Positions 1-10,267 of a DNA stretch of 64,000 nt are shown here, one piece after another. This DNA is from Actinokineospora sp. NBRC 105648 (GTDB taxonomy: Bacteria > Actinomycetota > Actinomycetes > Mycobacteriales > Pseudonocardiaceae). Position numbers and translations under genes: made by a program. Location of the stretch: NCBI RefSeq assembly GCF_030269645.1, contig NZ_BSTR01000015.1, positions 52,505-116,504 on the forward strand, read 5' to 3'. The notes under the pieces are model-generated. The model saw only the letters and a program-made list of their open reading frames with translations, was not told where the DNA came from and made no database searches. How positions within the stretch are numbered: position 1 is the first letter of the stretch; every line of letters begins with the position of its first letter.

Positions 1-519
1 GCGCGGCCAGGGGTACTTGGTGGCGGCGTCCAGCGACGCGCGGACCAGGTTGAGGCCGTACTCCACACCGTCGTCGCTGAGCACCTTCGGCTCGAGCCGG
101 GTGAGGATGCGCAAGGTCTGCGCGTTGCCCTCGAAACCACCGCACTCCTGCGCGGCTTGGTTCAGCGCTAGCTCTCCGTTGTGGCCGAAAGGAGGGTGGC
201 CGATGTCGTGCGCCAAGCCCGCGGTGTCGACGACGTCAGGATCACAGCCGAGCTCGTCGGCGATCCCCCGCCCGATCTGGGCTACCTCCAACGAGTGCGT
301 TAACCGCGTCCGCGGGATCCCGTGCACCTCGGAACCCTCGTTAGGACCTACCACCTGCGTCTTGCCCGCCAACCTGCGCAACGCCGCAGAGTGCAAGACG
401 CGCGCGCGATCACGGCTGAAGGGAGTACGCGAGGCAGGCCAAGACCCCGCTAACGCCGCACCCTTAGGCGGTTCCGCGAAGAGGCGTTCGTTGTCGTGCT
501 CCGTATACGGGGGACTCAC
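1..519 (-). CDS. dgt: dGTP triphosphohydrolase, N-terminal part (runs off window)
   Basis: Deoxyguanosinetriphosphate triphosphohydrolase-like HD hydrolase, splitting dNTPs to nucleoside and triphosphate and so acting on nucleotide-pool balance in the cytoplasm. The 173 visible residues carry the family start region ([20 protein letters not shown]) and the HD metal site: H75 in [13 protein letters not shown]104-D105 and H108 in [15 protein letters not shown]. The GTG at 517-519 is the start because the family N-terminus follows immediately. The C-terminal half lies beyond base 1. The YdcF-like gene is just upstream on the same strand with a 19-nt gap, so the two are probably cotranscribed. 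Confidence 0.93.
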   Translation of the reverse strand, partial: MSPPYTEHDNERLFAEPPKGAALAGSWPASRTPFSRDRARVLHSAALRRLAGKTQVVGPNEGSEVHGIPRTRLTHSLEVAQIGRGIADELGCDPDVVDTAGLAHDIGHPPFGHNGELALNQAAQECGGFEGNAQTLRILTRLEPKVLSDDGVEYGLNLVRASLDAATKYPWPR

Positions 520-538
520 CAGGAAGAGACTACGACGG

Positions 539-1195
539 TCAGCCGACTTCCTGGTCGATGGCGATGCCGTCGGCCGAGGCGTTGGTCGCGCGGTAGTAGA
601 GCAGCGCCGCGGTCTCCCGGAGGATGTACCGGGCCTGGGTCTCGCGGGTCTGCACGATCGGGCCGGAGTGGGTCGGCGAGGTCCAGGCGTCCAGGCCCGC
701 GTCCTCGGCCATGGTGCGGGCGCGCAGCGAGTGCCACGGGTCGCTGACGATCACCGCGGTCTCCCAGCCCCGGTCGCGCACGGCGACCGCGACGGCCTGC
801 AGCGTGCCGAGGGTGTCGTTGCCCGCGCCGACCTCGATGACCTTGTCACCGGGCACGCCGTGCTCGATCAGCCACTTGCGGCCTGCCTCGGCCTCGGTGA
901 ACTTGTCCCCCACCCGACGGCCGCCGCCGGTGACGACGTAGCGGGCGACGCCCTCGTCGTAGAGCTTCTTGGCCTGCCGCAGGCGCGCCTCGAGCACCTT
1001 GGACGGCTTGCCCGCGTACTGCGCGGCGCCGAGCACCACGACGACGTCGGCGTGGTCGCGGTCGTCGACCCTGGCGACCTGCCACACGCGGAAAGCGGTC
1101 CCGCCCACGACGAGGAAACCCATCAGCACGATGCCGACGAGCAGCCTCCGCAAGAAGCGGCGGACAGGATGAGGGTGGGGAGGCACGGTCCGCAT
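539..1195 (-). CDS. YdcF-like DUF218 membrane-anchored protein
   Basis: A 218-residue member of the YdcF/SanA (DUF218) family, whose members are linked to cell-envelope processes without an established reaction. One N-terminal transmembrane segment (about residues 10-33, [18 protein letters not shown]) is followed by the DUF218 Rossmann-like fold: DVVVVLGAA, a YVVTGGGR strand-turn, [18 protein letters not shown] and [10 protein letters not shown]. The predicted catalytic domain would face outside. ATG 1195 is preferred over an in-frame upstream start at 1303 because it sits just before the hydrophobic anchor. It probably heads the dgt transcript. Confidence 0.85.
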   Translation of the reverse strand: MRTVPPHPHPVRRFLRRLLVGIVLMGFLVVGGTAFRVWQVARVDDRDHADVVVVLGAAQYAGKPSKVLEARLRQAKKLYDEGVARYVVTGGGRRVGDKFTEAEAGRKWLIEHGVPGDKVIEVGAGNDTLGTLQAVAVAVRDRGWETAVIVSDPWHSLRARTMAEDAGLDAWTSPTHSGPIVQTRETQARYILRETAALLYYRATNASADGIAIDQEVG

Positions 1196-1375
1196 CCTTC
1201 CAGAACAGTGGCGCGTGGTTGAGGACGGCCGAGCCAAGCGGGAGAACCGATTGTCAGGACGTCCGCGTGGCGGCTGGGTTGCCCCGGACGTGGAGTTGTC
1301 CACATACCCCCGATTTCATCCACAGATCCGAAACCGACCTTTTCCGCTTGCGTGGACCAGGGTTACCTCGAAGCC

Positions 1376-2320
1376 ATGCAAACGAACCGCAAACTCCTCG
1401 ACGTCGACGAACTGCCCCGTCTGTTCCCCGAGGGAGTGGCCAGGGCGGCGGAGCTGGTGTCGCTCGGCTTCTCCGGGCACGCCATCCAGTCCCGGTGCGG
1501 GCCGCGTGGGCCCTGGCAGCGGCTGCAGCCCGATGTCGTGCTGCTCAGCGACGCGCCCCCGAACCGCCTGCAACGACTGCGGGCGGCGCTGCGCGTGGCC
1601 GATCCCGAGGCTGTGGTCACCGGTCGGGAAGCCATGTGGCTCAACGGTATCCAGCTGCCACCGATGGGTGCGGTGCATGTGGTCGTGCCTTCCGGCCACC
1701 GCACCCGGTCCGACGGGTCGGTCACCATCGAGCGAACGCTCCGGATGCCGGATCCGCTCTGGCGGAAGGGGTTTCCGACGGCCCCGCTGGCGCGCGCGAC
1801 AGTCGACGCGTGCAGGCGGACGCCGACAGCGGGCGAGATCCGCGTGCTGGTGCTGGAAGCCGTGCACCGGGGCGGGGTCGCCCTGGCCGAGCTGCACGAG
1901 GAGCTCGCGCTCGGCCCGAGCCGGGGCACCACCCTGCTGCGCCGGGTGCTAGCCGAGATCGACCGCGGCGTGCGCTCGGCCGGTGCGCGCATCGCCACCG
2001 AGCTGATCGACCGCGCTGGTCTCCCCCAGCCCAGGTGGACGGCCCGGTTGAGCACCCGGCACGACGTGCACTTGGCGATCGTCGACGCCTGGTGGGACAA
2101 CGTGGCCTTCGCCTGGGACGCCGACATCCACCGACCGTGGGCACCGCGGACCGGGCTGCCGGCCCTGACCCGCGCGGCAAGGCTCACCGCGGCCGGGATC
2201 GTGGCCATCCACACCGACCCGATCCGCATCCGGCTGGACACCGCGGCGGTCGCGGAGGAACTGCGCGGCGCCTACCGGCTCGCCGCCGCCCGGCCGAGGC
2301 CGGAGGTGGTGATGTCGTGA
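1376..2320 (+). CDS. AbiEi/DUF559-like hypothetical protein
   Basis: A 314-residue protein of an abundant actinobacterial family. The N-terminal ~90 residues look like the AbiEi-type winged-helix region (REAMWLNGI with following strands) and the C-terminus resembles a degenerate DUF559/Vsr-like nuclease fold (VDAWWDNVAFAWDADIHRP). The usual acidic/lysine nuclease triad is not convincingly present, so activity is doubtful. The start at 1376 is preferred to ATG 1352 because MQTNRKLLDVDELPRLF begins like family members. No partner toxin is adjacent, so toxin-antitoxin membership is not supported. Function unknown. Confidence 0.7.
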   Translation: MQTNRKLLDVDELPRLFPEGVARAAELVSLGFSGHAIQSRCGPRGPWQRLQPDVVLLSDAPPNRLQRLRAALRVADPEAVVTGREAMWLNGIQLPPMGAVHVVVPSGHRTRSDGSVTIERTLRMPDPLWRKGFPTAPLARATVDACRRTPTAGEIRVLVLEAVHRGGVALAELHEELALGPSRGTTLLRRVLAEIDRGVRSAGARIATELIDRAGLPQPRWTARLSTRHDVHLAIVDAWWDNVAFAWDADIHRPWAPRTGLPALTRAARLTAAGIVAIHTDPIRIRLDTAAVAEELRGAYRLAAARPRPEVVMS

Positions 2321-2772
2321 GCACGCGGAGCATTGGTGTGGATCTTGGTGTGCGACTGGCCGGGTTCCTGGGCCTTGGCCGACTGTTGCTGCGGTTGGCG
2401 CGAATGGTGGTGGGGCCGTGGATCCCGCCGGCCGGCCATCGGTCGCGGGGACGGTCGGGCTCCGGGGCAGGTGGCGTCGCGGGGTGCTCGACGGCCTCAG
2501 ACTCCTGGGACGACCGACGGGACTCGGGCAGCACTCGTCAGGCATCAACGTCCCAGTCGGTCGCGCCGAGGGCCGACGCCTCCGAGCGACTCGAACGCCA
2601 CCGATGGGGCACCGAACGCACCAGGTTCCGCCGGGGGTCGTGGTCGGCGGTCATCTTCACTGCCTGGTTGACCAGTACCGCGAACGCACGACCCGCTAGG
2701 AAGCCGAGCCACCCACTGCCTGGCCTCCACCACCCCCGCGGCAGCCCGCTGGATGATGCCCTTGCCAAGTGA
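2317..2772 (+). other. Region with a doubtful ORF; no confident gene
   Basis: Between the AbiEi-like gene and glyS lie about 460 bases without a recognised gene. One reading frame starts at GTG 2317, overlapping the previous stop by four bases (GTGA), and would give 151 residues. Its composition (runs of Arg, Ser and Gly, no hydrophobic core, no motif) is unlike a folded protein, and other frames in the stretch are equally open. It may be a decayed gene. Confidence 0.2.
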
Positions 2773-2781
2773 GACCCGCGC

Positions 2782-4179
<1,398 letters not shown>

Positions 4180-4283
4180 GCGGGAACTCAAGGCGAGGAA
4201 AACCAGCGTAGTCCGCGCTCCGGTTGGTCCGTCCGGGGGACTCAGCCACCGATCGGCACGCCAGAACCGGCGGCGGTGACGCC

Positions 4284-4324
4284 TCCGCTGGCGCGGGTTC
4301 ACGCCGCCAGCGGAAGTCGTCGCG
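4284..4324. repeat. Hairpin between divergent glyS and DUF664 gene
   Basis: Perfect 10-bp inverted repeat TCCGCTGGCG (4284-4293) / CGCCAGCGGA (4315-4324) with a 21-nt loop in the divergent spacer 4180-4433. No T-run follows, so it is not a typical terminator. It could be a 5' leader hairpin of glyS or an operator. The rest of this 250-base spacer shows nothing recognisable. Confidence 0.4.
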
Positions 4325-4433
4325 GCCGCGGTCAGTGGATCTGGCCTCGATGTCCCAGCCTGAACCTTCGCGGCGTTCAGGCATCGGGGCCGTTGCGAGC
4401 CGGGCGCGCGGCTGTTGGTGCATGCTCGTGTTC

Positions 4434-5030
4434 ATGATCGATGAGTTCGCGAAGGAGTACCTGCACAGCGACCTCCGGGAGATCCGCGAGGCGATGGTCC
4501 GCAAGCTCGACGGGCTGTCCGAGTACGACATCCGCCGTCCGCTGACCTCGACCGGCACCAACCTCCTCGGCCTGGTCAAGCACCTGTCGGTGTCGGAGTC
4601 CCGCTACTTCGGCGAGGTCTTCGACCGGCCGTTCCCCGAGCCCGTCCCCCGGTGGGACGACCTCGAACAGCGCGGTACCGACTTGTGGGCGACCGAGCAC
4701 GAGACACGAGAGGAGATCACCAGCCGCTACCAGCGCGTCTGGGAACACGCCGACGCGACGATCGCCGCTCTCACCATCGACTCACCCGGCCGCGTCCCCT
4801 GGTGGCCACGTCCTGACGTGCTGCTGTTCAACGTGCTGGTCCACATCCTCACCGAGACCAGCAGGCACGCCGGGCACGCCGACATCCTGCGCGAGCAGTT
4901 GGACGGCGCGGTCGAGATGGATGCTGCGGGCATGGCCCGGCGAGGGCAGGACGCGGCCTTCTGGGAGAACCGCCGGGCCGAAATCGAGCGGGCGGCAAAG
5001 GCCGCCGATCCAGCCACCCAACGGTCCTGA
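4434..5030 (+). CDS. DinB-like DUF664 protein
   Basis: A 198-residue four-helix-bundle protein of the DinB/DUF664 superfamily, many members of which are metal-dependent thiol (mycothiol or bacillithiol) transferases. Potential metal ligands are the His of HLSVSESRYF (about residue 46) and the paired His of ETSRHAGHADILRE (about residues 144-147), the typical H/H-x3-H arrangement. ATG 4434 is chosen; an ATG four codons upstream (4422) is possible. It is convergent with the monooxygenase-like gene. The substrate cannot be inferred. Confidence 0.8.
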   Translation: MIDEFAKEYLHSDLREIREAMVRKLDGLSEYDIRRPLTSTGTNLLGLVKHLSVSESRYFGEVFDRPFPEPVPRWDDLEQRGTDLWATEHETREEITSRYQRVWEHADATIAALTIDSPGRVPWWPRPDVLLFNVLVHILTETSRHAGHADILREQLDGAVEMDAAGMARRGQDAAFWENRRAEIERAAKAADPATQRS

Positions 5031-5076
5031 TCTGCGGCGCCGGTGCGCGGTGGGGTGCGCGGATCGCGGCCGCTGT

Positions 5077-5124
5077 CTGGTGAGCGGGCGGTGGTGGGGC
5101 CTGGTCAGCGGGCGGTGGTTGGGC
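5077..5124. repeat. 24-bp tandem duplication across a gene end
   Basis: Two adjacent 24-base units (5077-5100 and 5101-5124) match at 22 of 24 positions. The second unit holds the stop codon and last six codons of the convergent minus-strand gene, and the first lies just outside it, so the duplication straddles the gene end. Confidence 0.85.
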
Positions 5125-5479
5125 CTGCTGCCTCGCCCAGGCGAACAGTGTGGGCGTCGGCGGCCAGCAGGCTGGTGTGCCTGCGCACCGCGTCCGGGGT
5201 GGCCTCGACGATGATCTCGTAGGCGGCGGGCTCGGTGGTGTCGGCTTCGGCGAGCAGCGGGATGACGTGGGTCCGGACGTCGAACGGGGACATGGACCGG
5301 CGGTAGGCGGAGACCGAGTCGAACTCCGCGGTGAGCACCCACGAGTCGGCGGACTCGGTGGAGCGGACCAGCAGGCCGCGCACGCAGCCGGGCTGGGCGA
5401 GGAGGAGTTCCAGGGCGCGCTGCGCTCGGGTGGTGAACGGCTCGGGCTCGGTGACGGTGAACCTGGCGATCAGCAGCAC
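5105..5479 (-). CDS. Antibiotic-biosynthesis-monooxygenase-like (ABM) protein
   Basis: A 124-residue protein resembling the dimeric alpha-beta barrel (ABM/EthD) superfamily: an opening strand (LLIARFTV), a helix with ELLLAQPGCVRGLLVRS, a strand SWVLTAEFDSVSAYRRS and a closing strand YEIIVEA. GTG 5479 is the likely start because the first beta strand begins there; longer in-frame extensions are low-complexity. Such proteins range from cofactor-free oxygenases to non-enzymatic members, so no substrate is assigned. It is divergent from the small membrane-protein gene at 5547. Confidence 0.6.
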   Translation of the reverse strand: MLLIARFTVTEPEPFTTRAQRALELLLAQPGCVRGLLVRSTESADSWVLTAEFDSVSAYRRSMSPFDVRTHVIPLLAEADTTEPAAYEIIVEATPDAVRRHTSLLAADAHTVRLGEAAGPTTAR

Positions 5480-5546
5480 GCGCGGGCGCCCTTCTGGTGG
5501 CGGTGCGAGGATGCAGCACCGTAGCCCAACCGACGTGGGAGGCGCC

Positions 5547-5819
5547 GTGCGGCGGACTCGATCGCTCAGGACACCGTTGCTGGCCGGGGACGGCCCGTTG
5601 GCTCGGATCCCCCCGGTACTGGTGTTCCTGCTGGTCATCGCCGTGTTCGTGACCGGGGTGCTGGTGCGCGGCGTGCTCGGTGCCGGGTTGCTGGCACTGC
5701 TCGCGGCCGGCGTCGGGGTGCTGTTGGCGACGACTTGGCCGGTGCTCGCGCCGGTGCAGCGGTTCGGTCGGGTGTTGGTGCTCGGCGTGCTCGTCGCGGT
5801 GGCCATTTCAGTGTTGTGA
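5547..5819 (+). CDS. Small two-helix membrane protein, DUF6703-like
   Basis: A 90-residue protein with a short basic N-terminus (VRRTRSLRTPLL) and hydrophobic segments at about residues 22-40 (VLVFLLVIAVFVTGVLV) and 42-60, then a third weaker one at the C-terminus. A GGGAGG Shine-Dalgarno six bases before GTG 5547 supports the start. It resembles actinobacterial DUF6703 proteins; no function is known. It lies about 110 bases upstream of smtB and might share its transcript. Confidence 0.65.
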   Translation: MRRTRSLRTPLLAGDGPLARIPPVLVFLLVIAVFVTGVLVRGVLGAGLLALLAAGVGVLLATTWPVLAPVQRFGRVLVLGVLVAVAISVL

Positions 5820-5866
5820 CACGACCACTCACCGCACTGTCCACCGAAAACACCGGAAGCGCCTAA

Positions 5867-5885
5867 GATGAACACGGTAACCATC
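5867..5885. promoter_or_regulatory. Candidate metal-regulator operator upstream of smtB
   Basis: Imperfect dyad GATG (5867-5870) / CATC (5882-5885); its left side contains TGAACA, like the half-site of SmtB/ArsR operators (TGAACA-type), but the right half is degenerate. It sits 46 bases before GTG 5931, where autoregulation by SmtB would act. Weak evidence. Confidence 0.3.
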
Positions 5886-5930
5886 ACCCGAAGGCCGTGG
5901 TCTCCGGGCAAACGGAAGGACCCGTCGACC

Positions 5931-6314
5931 GTGACCTCGGAAGCCGCGTCGCACGAGCTGCGGGTAGCCGCCGAGCAGCACGAACACTCGCCGGGACGGC
6001 CGGTGGTGCGCGCGTCGCACCGCAGGCCCGCCATGACCCTGACCGCGGCGGGCGACCTGCTGCGCGCGTTGGCCGCGCCGGTGCGCATCGCGATCGTGCT
6101 CGAACTGCGCGAGGCCGACCGGTGCGTGCACGAACTGGTCGAGGCGCTGAGCGTGGCGCAGCCGTTGATCAGCCAGCACCTGCGGGTGCTCAAGTCGGCG
6201 GGCGTCGTCTACGGGGAACGCCACGGCCGCGAGGTGGTGTACCGGCTCGTCGACGAGCACCTGTCGCATATCGTCGTGGACGCAGTTGCCCACGTTGAGG
6301 AAGGCGACCGGTGA
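5931..6314 (+). CDS. smtB: Zinc-sensing ArsR/SmtB repressor
   Basis: A 127-residue winged-helix ArsR/SmtB repressor. Landmarks: AGDLLRALAAPVRIAIVLEL, the recognition region SVAQPLISQHLRVLKSAGVV and the wing GERHGREVVYRL. The C-terminal helix holds the alpha-5 metal site in exact family spacing, D-x-H-x10-H-x2-E (starting in VDEHLSHIVV), known for zinc-responsive SmtB. It is very close to M. tuberculosis Rv2358, which is cotranscribed with zur. GTG 5931 with GGAAGGA ten bases upstream is preferred; an in-frame ATG at 5868 would add 21 residues lacking family similarity. The stop overlaps zur by four bases. Confidence 0.92.
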   Translation: MTSEAASHELRVAAEQHEHSPGRPVVRASHRRPAMTLTAAGDLLRALAAPVRIAIVLELREADRCVHELVEALSVAQPLISQHLRVLKSAGVVYGERHGREVVYRLVDEHLSHIVVDAVAHVEEGDR

Positions 6315-6724
6315 CGACCGAGCGAACGGCCTCGGCGACCGTGCCCGGAAGGCGCTCCACGCGTCAGCGCACGGCCGTCGCACAACTGCTCGACCAGCTC
6401 GACGAGTTCCGCTCGGCGCAAGAGCTGCACGAGGAGCTCCGCAAGCGGGGTGAGGGCATCGGGCTCACCACGGTCTACCGCACCCTCCAGTCCCTGGCGG
6501 ACGCGGGCGAGATCGACGTCCTGCGCACCGACAGCGGCGAGGCGATCTACCGGCGGTGCTCCAGCCACCACCATCACCACCTCGTCTGCCGGTCCTGCGG
6601 GCACACGGTGGAGGTCGAGGGACCCGCCGTCGAACGGTGGGCCGACCGGGTGGCCGCGGAGAACGGCTTCTCGCAGATCAGCCACACCGTGGAGATCTTC
6701 GGCACCTGCGGCCGCTGCGCCTGA
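6311..6724 (+). CDS. zur: Zinc uptake regulator Zur (Fur family)
   Basis: A 137-residue Fur-family repressor that shuts zinc-uptake genes when zinc-loaded. The N-terminal winged helix (RQRTAVAQLLDQLDEF to GLTTVYRTLQSLADAG) is followed by the metal-binding dimer domain with HHHHHLVCRSCG and a C-terminal FGTCGRCA, giving the two CxxC pairs of the structural zinc site. Start GTG 6311 overlaps the smtB stop (GTGA), indicating translational coupling; the same smtB-zur pair occurs in mycobacteria (Rv2358-Rv2359). It is convergent with a permease operon that is a plausible target. Confidence 0.95.
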   Translation: MTTERTASATVPGRRSTRQRTAVAQLLDQLDEFRSAQELHEELRKRGEGIGLTTVYRTLQSLADAGEIDVLRTDSGEAIYRRCSSHHHHHLVCRSCGHTVEVEGPAVERWADRVAAENGFSQISHTVEIFGTCGRCA

Positions 6725-6923
6725 CCCAACCGGGACGAACGCCGGGCAGTCGCCTGGAGCCTTCGTGGACAAGGTCGAAAACCGCTGGTACTGCGGTAAA
6801 GCACGGCTGTCGGGACAACTACCGCCCGATCTCAAGCCGCTCCCTCGATGGAGCGATTCGGGTAGGTCAACCTGAAACGAGACGTAGCGCTGACTCAGCC
6901 TGATCGGGGCGCACCGGGACTCG

Positions 6924-7790
6924 CTACTGCTCGTACGGGTTCTCCGGCTGGGTGATCTCCGCCAGACCGGCGACCGTCAGGGTCGGGATGTAGTCGGACT
7001 CCTTCGACGCCGATCCCGGGACCACCCGGCCGGTGATGTCCAGCCAGGTGTCGTTGGTGAGGCCCGCCGCCATGGGGCCGGTGAGTTTCACCTTGACCGG
7101 GAAGGCGTCCGCGGCGCAGCAGGCGATGGTGAGGCGGGCCAGGAAGGTGTCGGGGCCGTCGACCACGATGAAGCCGGTGAGCCGGACGTCGCGGTTGTCC
7201 AGGGAGTGGCCGGAGTCCCAGGCCGCTCGGGCGGCGAAGTCGCTCATCGCGACCGGGACCGGGTCGCCCGGTGCCAGCGGCGGGAACGCGGCCATGCCGT
7301 CGGTGCCCGAGGACCGGCTGGCGGCGGCGCGGTTGTCGCCGCGCATGACCGAGTCCGCGCCCAGGGCCGGTGGGGCGATCAGGAAGATCGCCAGCACCGG
7401 CAGCAGCAGCAACCACGCGCTGCGGGCCGGGTGGTGGTGTTCGCCGTGGTCATGTCCGTGGGGGTCGGCGGACGCGGGTGCGGCGGGGTCCTGGGCAACC
7501 ACGGCGTCGGCTGCCGGGGTGCGCACGGTGGCTGAGACGGAGGCCGAACCGGTGGCGGAGACGGGGTTGTCCCCGCCGGGGTTCTCGAGGACGGGATCCG
7601 CGGCGGGGCGGGTGGCCAGCAGGTCGCGGGCGATCGAGATCGCCGCCAGCGTGACCATCACCAGGCCGCCGCCGATCAGCCACGGCTGGTGCGCCGGTTT
7701 GACGTACTGCAGGTAGGCGCCGGTGAAGCTGATCTTCAGCAGCGCGCCGCCCACCAGGACCAGCAGGATGTTCTGGGTCTCCCGCCTCAT
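6924..7790 (-). CDS. TIGR03943-family putative permease subunit
   Basis: A 288-residue membrane protein. Two N-terminal helices (about residues 7-25 and 36-54), a long Ala/Pro/Thr linker ending in a His-rich stretch (PHGHDHGEHHHP), a third helix (WLLLLPVLAIFLIAPPALGA) and then a soluble C-terminal domain with FIVVDGPDTFLARLTIACCAADAFPVKVKL, typical of TIGR03943. It overlaps the upstream permease gene by four bases (ATGA), so the two form one translation-coupled unit. The family commonly pairs with COG0701 permeases, and the His tract suggests metal binding. A zinc role next to zur is inference. Confidence 0.85.
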   Translation of the reverse strand: MRRETQNILLVLVGGALLKISFTGAYLQYVKPAHQPWLIGGGLVMVTLAAISIARDLLATRPAADPVLENPGGDNPVSATGSASVSATVRTPAADAVVAQDPAAPASADPHGHDHGEHHHPARSAWLLLLPVLAIFLIAPPALGADSVMRGDNRAAASRSSGTDGMAAFPPLAPGDPVPVAMSDFAARAAWDSGHSLDNRDVRLTGFIVVDGPDTFLARLTIACCAADAFPVKVKLTGPMAAGLTNDTWLDITGRVVPGSASKESDYIPTLTVAGLAEITQPENPYEQ

Positions 7791-8794
7791 GCCGCGCCCC
7801 CGAGGAAGATCGCGCCCGCGCCGACCGCGCAGCCCACGGCCACCACGAGCGTCGCGGGGGCGAACCGGATCGCGAACGAGCGGCCGAAGGTGCCCGCCTG
7901 CAACGCGAACAGCTTCACGTCGATCGCCGGGCCGACGACCAGGAACACCAGTTTCGGCAGCAGCGGCATCCCCGAGATCGAGGCCGCCACGAACGCGTCC
8001 GCCTCGCTGCACAGGGCCAGCAGCACCGCCAGGGCGGCCATGACGATCACCCCGAGGACGATCTGCTCGCCCAGCGTGTTCACCCACTCGCGGGGGATGA
8101 CCACGTTGAGCACCGCCGCGGTCAGGCCGCCGATGACCAGGAAGCCGCCCGCCTCGACCAGGTCGGCCCGGGAGGTCTCGAAGAACATCCGCCAGCGGGA
8201 GCGGCCGTCGAGCTCGGGCAGCCTGCGCAGGGCCCGCTCGATGATCCACTCGGTCTTGCCGAACCGGGCCCAGAGCCAGCCCATCGCGATCGCCGTCGCC
8301 AGCGAGCCGACCAGCCGGGCGGCGACCATGCCCGGGTTGTTCGGGAACGCGACGTTGGTCGCCACCAGCACGATCGGGTTCACCGCGGGCGCCGCCAGCA
8401 GGAACGCCAGGGCCACCGACGTGGGCACGCCCTGCTGCATCAGCCGCCGCGCGACCGGGACGGCCGCGCACTCGCAGGTCGGCAGCGCGACCCCGGCGAC
8501 ACCGGCGATCGGTACCGCCAGCGCCTGCCGCTTGGGCAGCAGCCGGTCCAGGGCCGAGGCGGGCACGAAGGCCGCGATCGCCCCGCTGATCAGCACGCCG
8601 AGGACCAGGAACGGCAGCGCCTGCGCGCAGACCGCCACGAAGATCGTCGCGCCGGTCTGGATCGCGGGCGCGTCCAGCCAGGACGCCAGCTGCCCCTGCG
8701 CCAGCAGCGCCACCACCAGCACCGCGCAGAGCACCTCCAGCGAGGTGATCCGCCGCTTGGGCTCGACCGGGGCCTCGACCGCAGGCGCGCTCAT
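7787..8794 (-). CDS. COG0701/UPF0718 permease
   Basis: A 335-residue multi-spanning protein (about eight hydrophobic segments) of the UPF0718/DUF318 permease family. Typical landmarks are VPIAGVAGVALPTCECAAVP (with CEC in a membrane loop), LLAAPAVNPIVLVATNVAFP and FLVVGPAIDVKL. Family members have been proposed to move metal ions or organoarsenicals; the substrate here is unproven. Coupling to the TIGR03943 subunit and convergence with smtB-zur point to zinc or another divalent metal. Start ATG 8794. Confidence 0.85.
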   Translation of the reverse strand: MSAPAVEAPVEPKRRITSLEVLCAVLVVALLAQGQLASWLDAPAIQTGATIFVAVCAQALPFLVLGVLISGAIAAFVPASALDRLLPKRQALAVPIAGVAGVALPTCECAAVPVARRLMQQGVPTSVALAFLLAAPAVNPIVLVATNVAFPNNPGMVAARLVGSLATAIAMGWLWARFGKTEWIIERALRRLPELDGRSRWRMFFETSRADLVEAGGFLVIGGLTAAVLNVVIPREWVNTLGEQIVLGVIVMAALAVLLALCSEADAFVAASISGMPLLPKLVFLVVGPAIDVKLFALQAGTFGRSFAIRFAPATLVVAVGCAVGAGAIFLGGAA

Positions 8795-8858
8795 CGGCGC
8801 CGCCCCGACCGTGACTGTGCGCGCACGGGGCCGGACCCTCGGCGCGAGCGGGAGTACC

Positions 8859-8873
8859 TCATTCGCCGAATGA
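8859..8873. promoter_or_regulatory. Palindrome upstream of the permease operon
   Basis: Perfect 15-base dyad TCATTCG-C-CGAATGA, 65 bases upstream of the permease start (8794, minus strand), between the permease and ybjN-like genes. Position and symmetry suit an operator. It is more GC-rich in the centre than published actinobacterial Zur boxes (AT-rich GAAAATGATTTTC-like), so Zur control is only a hypothesis. Confidence 0.45.
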
Positions 8874-8887
8874 TGCCGGCCCGTGGA

Positions 8888-9334
8888 TCAGTTCGGGGAC
8901 CCGTCAGTTGTACTTTGTTCAGCGGCCTTTCCCAGCAGCTCGACGCGCAGCTGGGAAGCGGTGGACACGACCAGCATCAGCAGTGTCCCCAATGCGGTGA
9001 CGGCGAGTCCGTCGGCCGGGAACGCGTAGCGCAGCGTGACATCGAGTCCCCTTTCCGTGTGAACCACCCCCAGGGTGCCGAACAGGCCCTGCCCCGCGCG
9101 CTCGGCGGCGGAGACCGCCAGGCCGGGCTCGTCGGGCAGGTCCCAGGCCACCACGCAGGTGAGGCTGAGCACCGTGAGCCCCTCGGCGAGCTGCATCGCC
9201 TGCACCGCGCACGGGACGTCGCCGTGGCGGAAGGTGAGCGCCCCGTCGTCGTCGACGTGCACGTCGTGGAAGCTCTCCAACGCCTCGCGGGCGTTGCCGA
9301 GCAGGCTCGCCGTGTTGGCCGCCTCCGTGGTCAT
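8888..9334 (-). CDS. YbjN-domain-like protein
   Basis: A 148-residue protein with a YbjN/type III chaperone-like alpha-beta fold: [20 protein letters not shown], a strand [12 protein letters not shown], and the C-terminal helix [21 protein letters not shown]. It occupies the position of M. tuberculosis Rv2360c, just downstream of uppS. ATG 9334 overlaps the uppS stop by four bases (ATGA), so translation is coupled. Such proteins may bind peptides or act in sensory adaptation; no reaction is known. Confidence 0.75.
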   Translation of the reverse strand: MTTEAANTASLLGNAREALESFHDVHVDDDGALTFRHGDVPCAVQAMQLAEGLTVLSLTCVVAWDLPDEPGLAVSAAERAGQGLFGTLGVVHTERGLDVTLRYAFPADGLAVTALGTLLMLVVSTASQLRVELLGKAAEQSTTDGSPN

Positions 9335-10176
9335 GCCGGTCCCTCCTGGTTGAGCCGCGCGGCGACCTCGGCGGAGTCGGCGGCCGCGCCGAACCGCCGG
9401 TCGCGCCGGGCGTAGGTCTCGACGGCGTCCCACAGGTGCAGGCGGTCGAAGTCGGGCCAGAGGTGGTCCTGGAAGACCAGCTCGGCGTAGGCGGACTGCC
9501 AGAGCATGAAGTTCGACGTGCGCTGCTCCCCCGACGGCCGGATGAACAGGTCCACGTCCGGCATCTCCGGCTGGTAGAGGTAGCGGGCGATGGTGCGCTC
9601 GTCCACCTTCTCGGGGTTGATCTTGCCCGCGGCGGCCAGCCGGGCGATCTCGCGGGCCGCGTCGCCGATCTCGGCGCGGCCGCCGTAGTTGATGCACATC
9701 GCCAGGTTGAGCACGTCGTTGCCCGCGGTGCGCTCCTCGGCGACCTCGAGCTCCTTGATCACGCTCTGCCACAGCCGCGGCCTGCGCCCGGCCCAGCGCA
9801 CCCGCACGCCCATCTCGTCGAGCTCGTCGGTGCGCCGCCGGATGACGTCGCGGGAGAAGCCCATCAGGAACCGGACCTCGTCCGGGCTGCGCCGCCAGTT
9901 CTCGGTGGAGAAGGCGTAGAGCGAGAGCCACTTGACGCCCACCTCGATGCAGCCGCGGGCCGCCTCGACGACCTGGGCCTCGCCGCGCTTGTGGCCCTCG
10001 ACCCGGGTGAGGCCGCGCTGGTTGGCCCAGCGCCCGTTGCCGTCCATCACGATGGCGACGTGCTTGGGCACGAACTCCAGCGGGATCGCGGGCGGCCGGG
10101 CGCCCGAGGGGTGCGGGTCCGGTGGCGCCACCGGCCGTCCAGCCTCGCGCCTGCCGGGCCGCCGCCGTCGCAGCAT
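9331..10176 (-). CDS. uppS: Long-chain cis-polyprenyl diphosphate synthase
   Basis: A 281-residue cis-prenyltransferase making the long-chain (decaprenyl in mycobacteria, Rv2361c) diphosphate that becomes the lipid carrier for peptidoglycan and cell-wall glycans. The catalytic Asp lies in [13 protein letters not shown]; also seen are [25 protein letters not shown] and the C-terminal [19 protein letters not shown] with the Arg residues that bind IPP. ATG 10176 is chosen, with GGAGG 11 bases upstream; a basic N-terminal extension precedes the core as in mycobacteria. It lies in the phoH-to-ybjN run. Confidence 0.95.
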   Translation of the reverse strand: MLRRRRPGRREAGRPVAPPDPHPSGARPPAIPLEFVPKHVAIVMDGNGRWANQRGLTRVEGHKRGEAQVVEAARGCIEVGVKWLSLYAFSTENWRRSPDEVRFLMGFSRDVIRRRTDELDEMGVRVRWAGRRPRLWQSVIKELEVAEERTAGNDVLNLAMCINYGGRAEIGDAAREIARLAAAGKINPEKVDERTIARYLYQPEMPDVDLFIRPSGEQRTSNFMLWQSAYAELVFQDHLWPDFDRLHLWDAVETYARRDRRFGAAADSAEVAARLNQEGPA

Positions 10177-10267
10177 GGTTTCACGCACCTCCACCGGGAT
10201 TCCGCCGAGCCGGTCGGCAATGCTACCCGGCCCGCCGGACCGACCCGGACAGTCCACAGTGGACGGT

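Noticed and set aside
4180..4433. T-box or glycine riboswitch upstream of glyS
   Set aside because: No T-box consensus or glycine-aptamer core; only a simple 10-bp hairpin is present.
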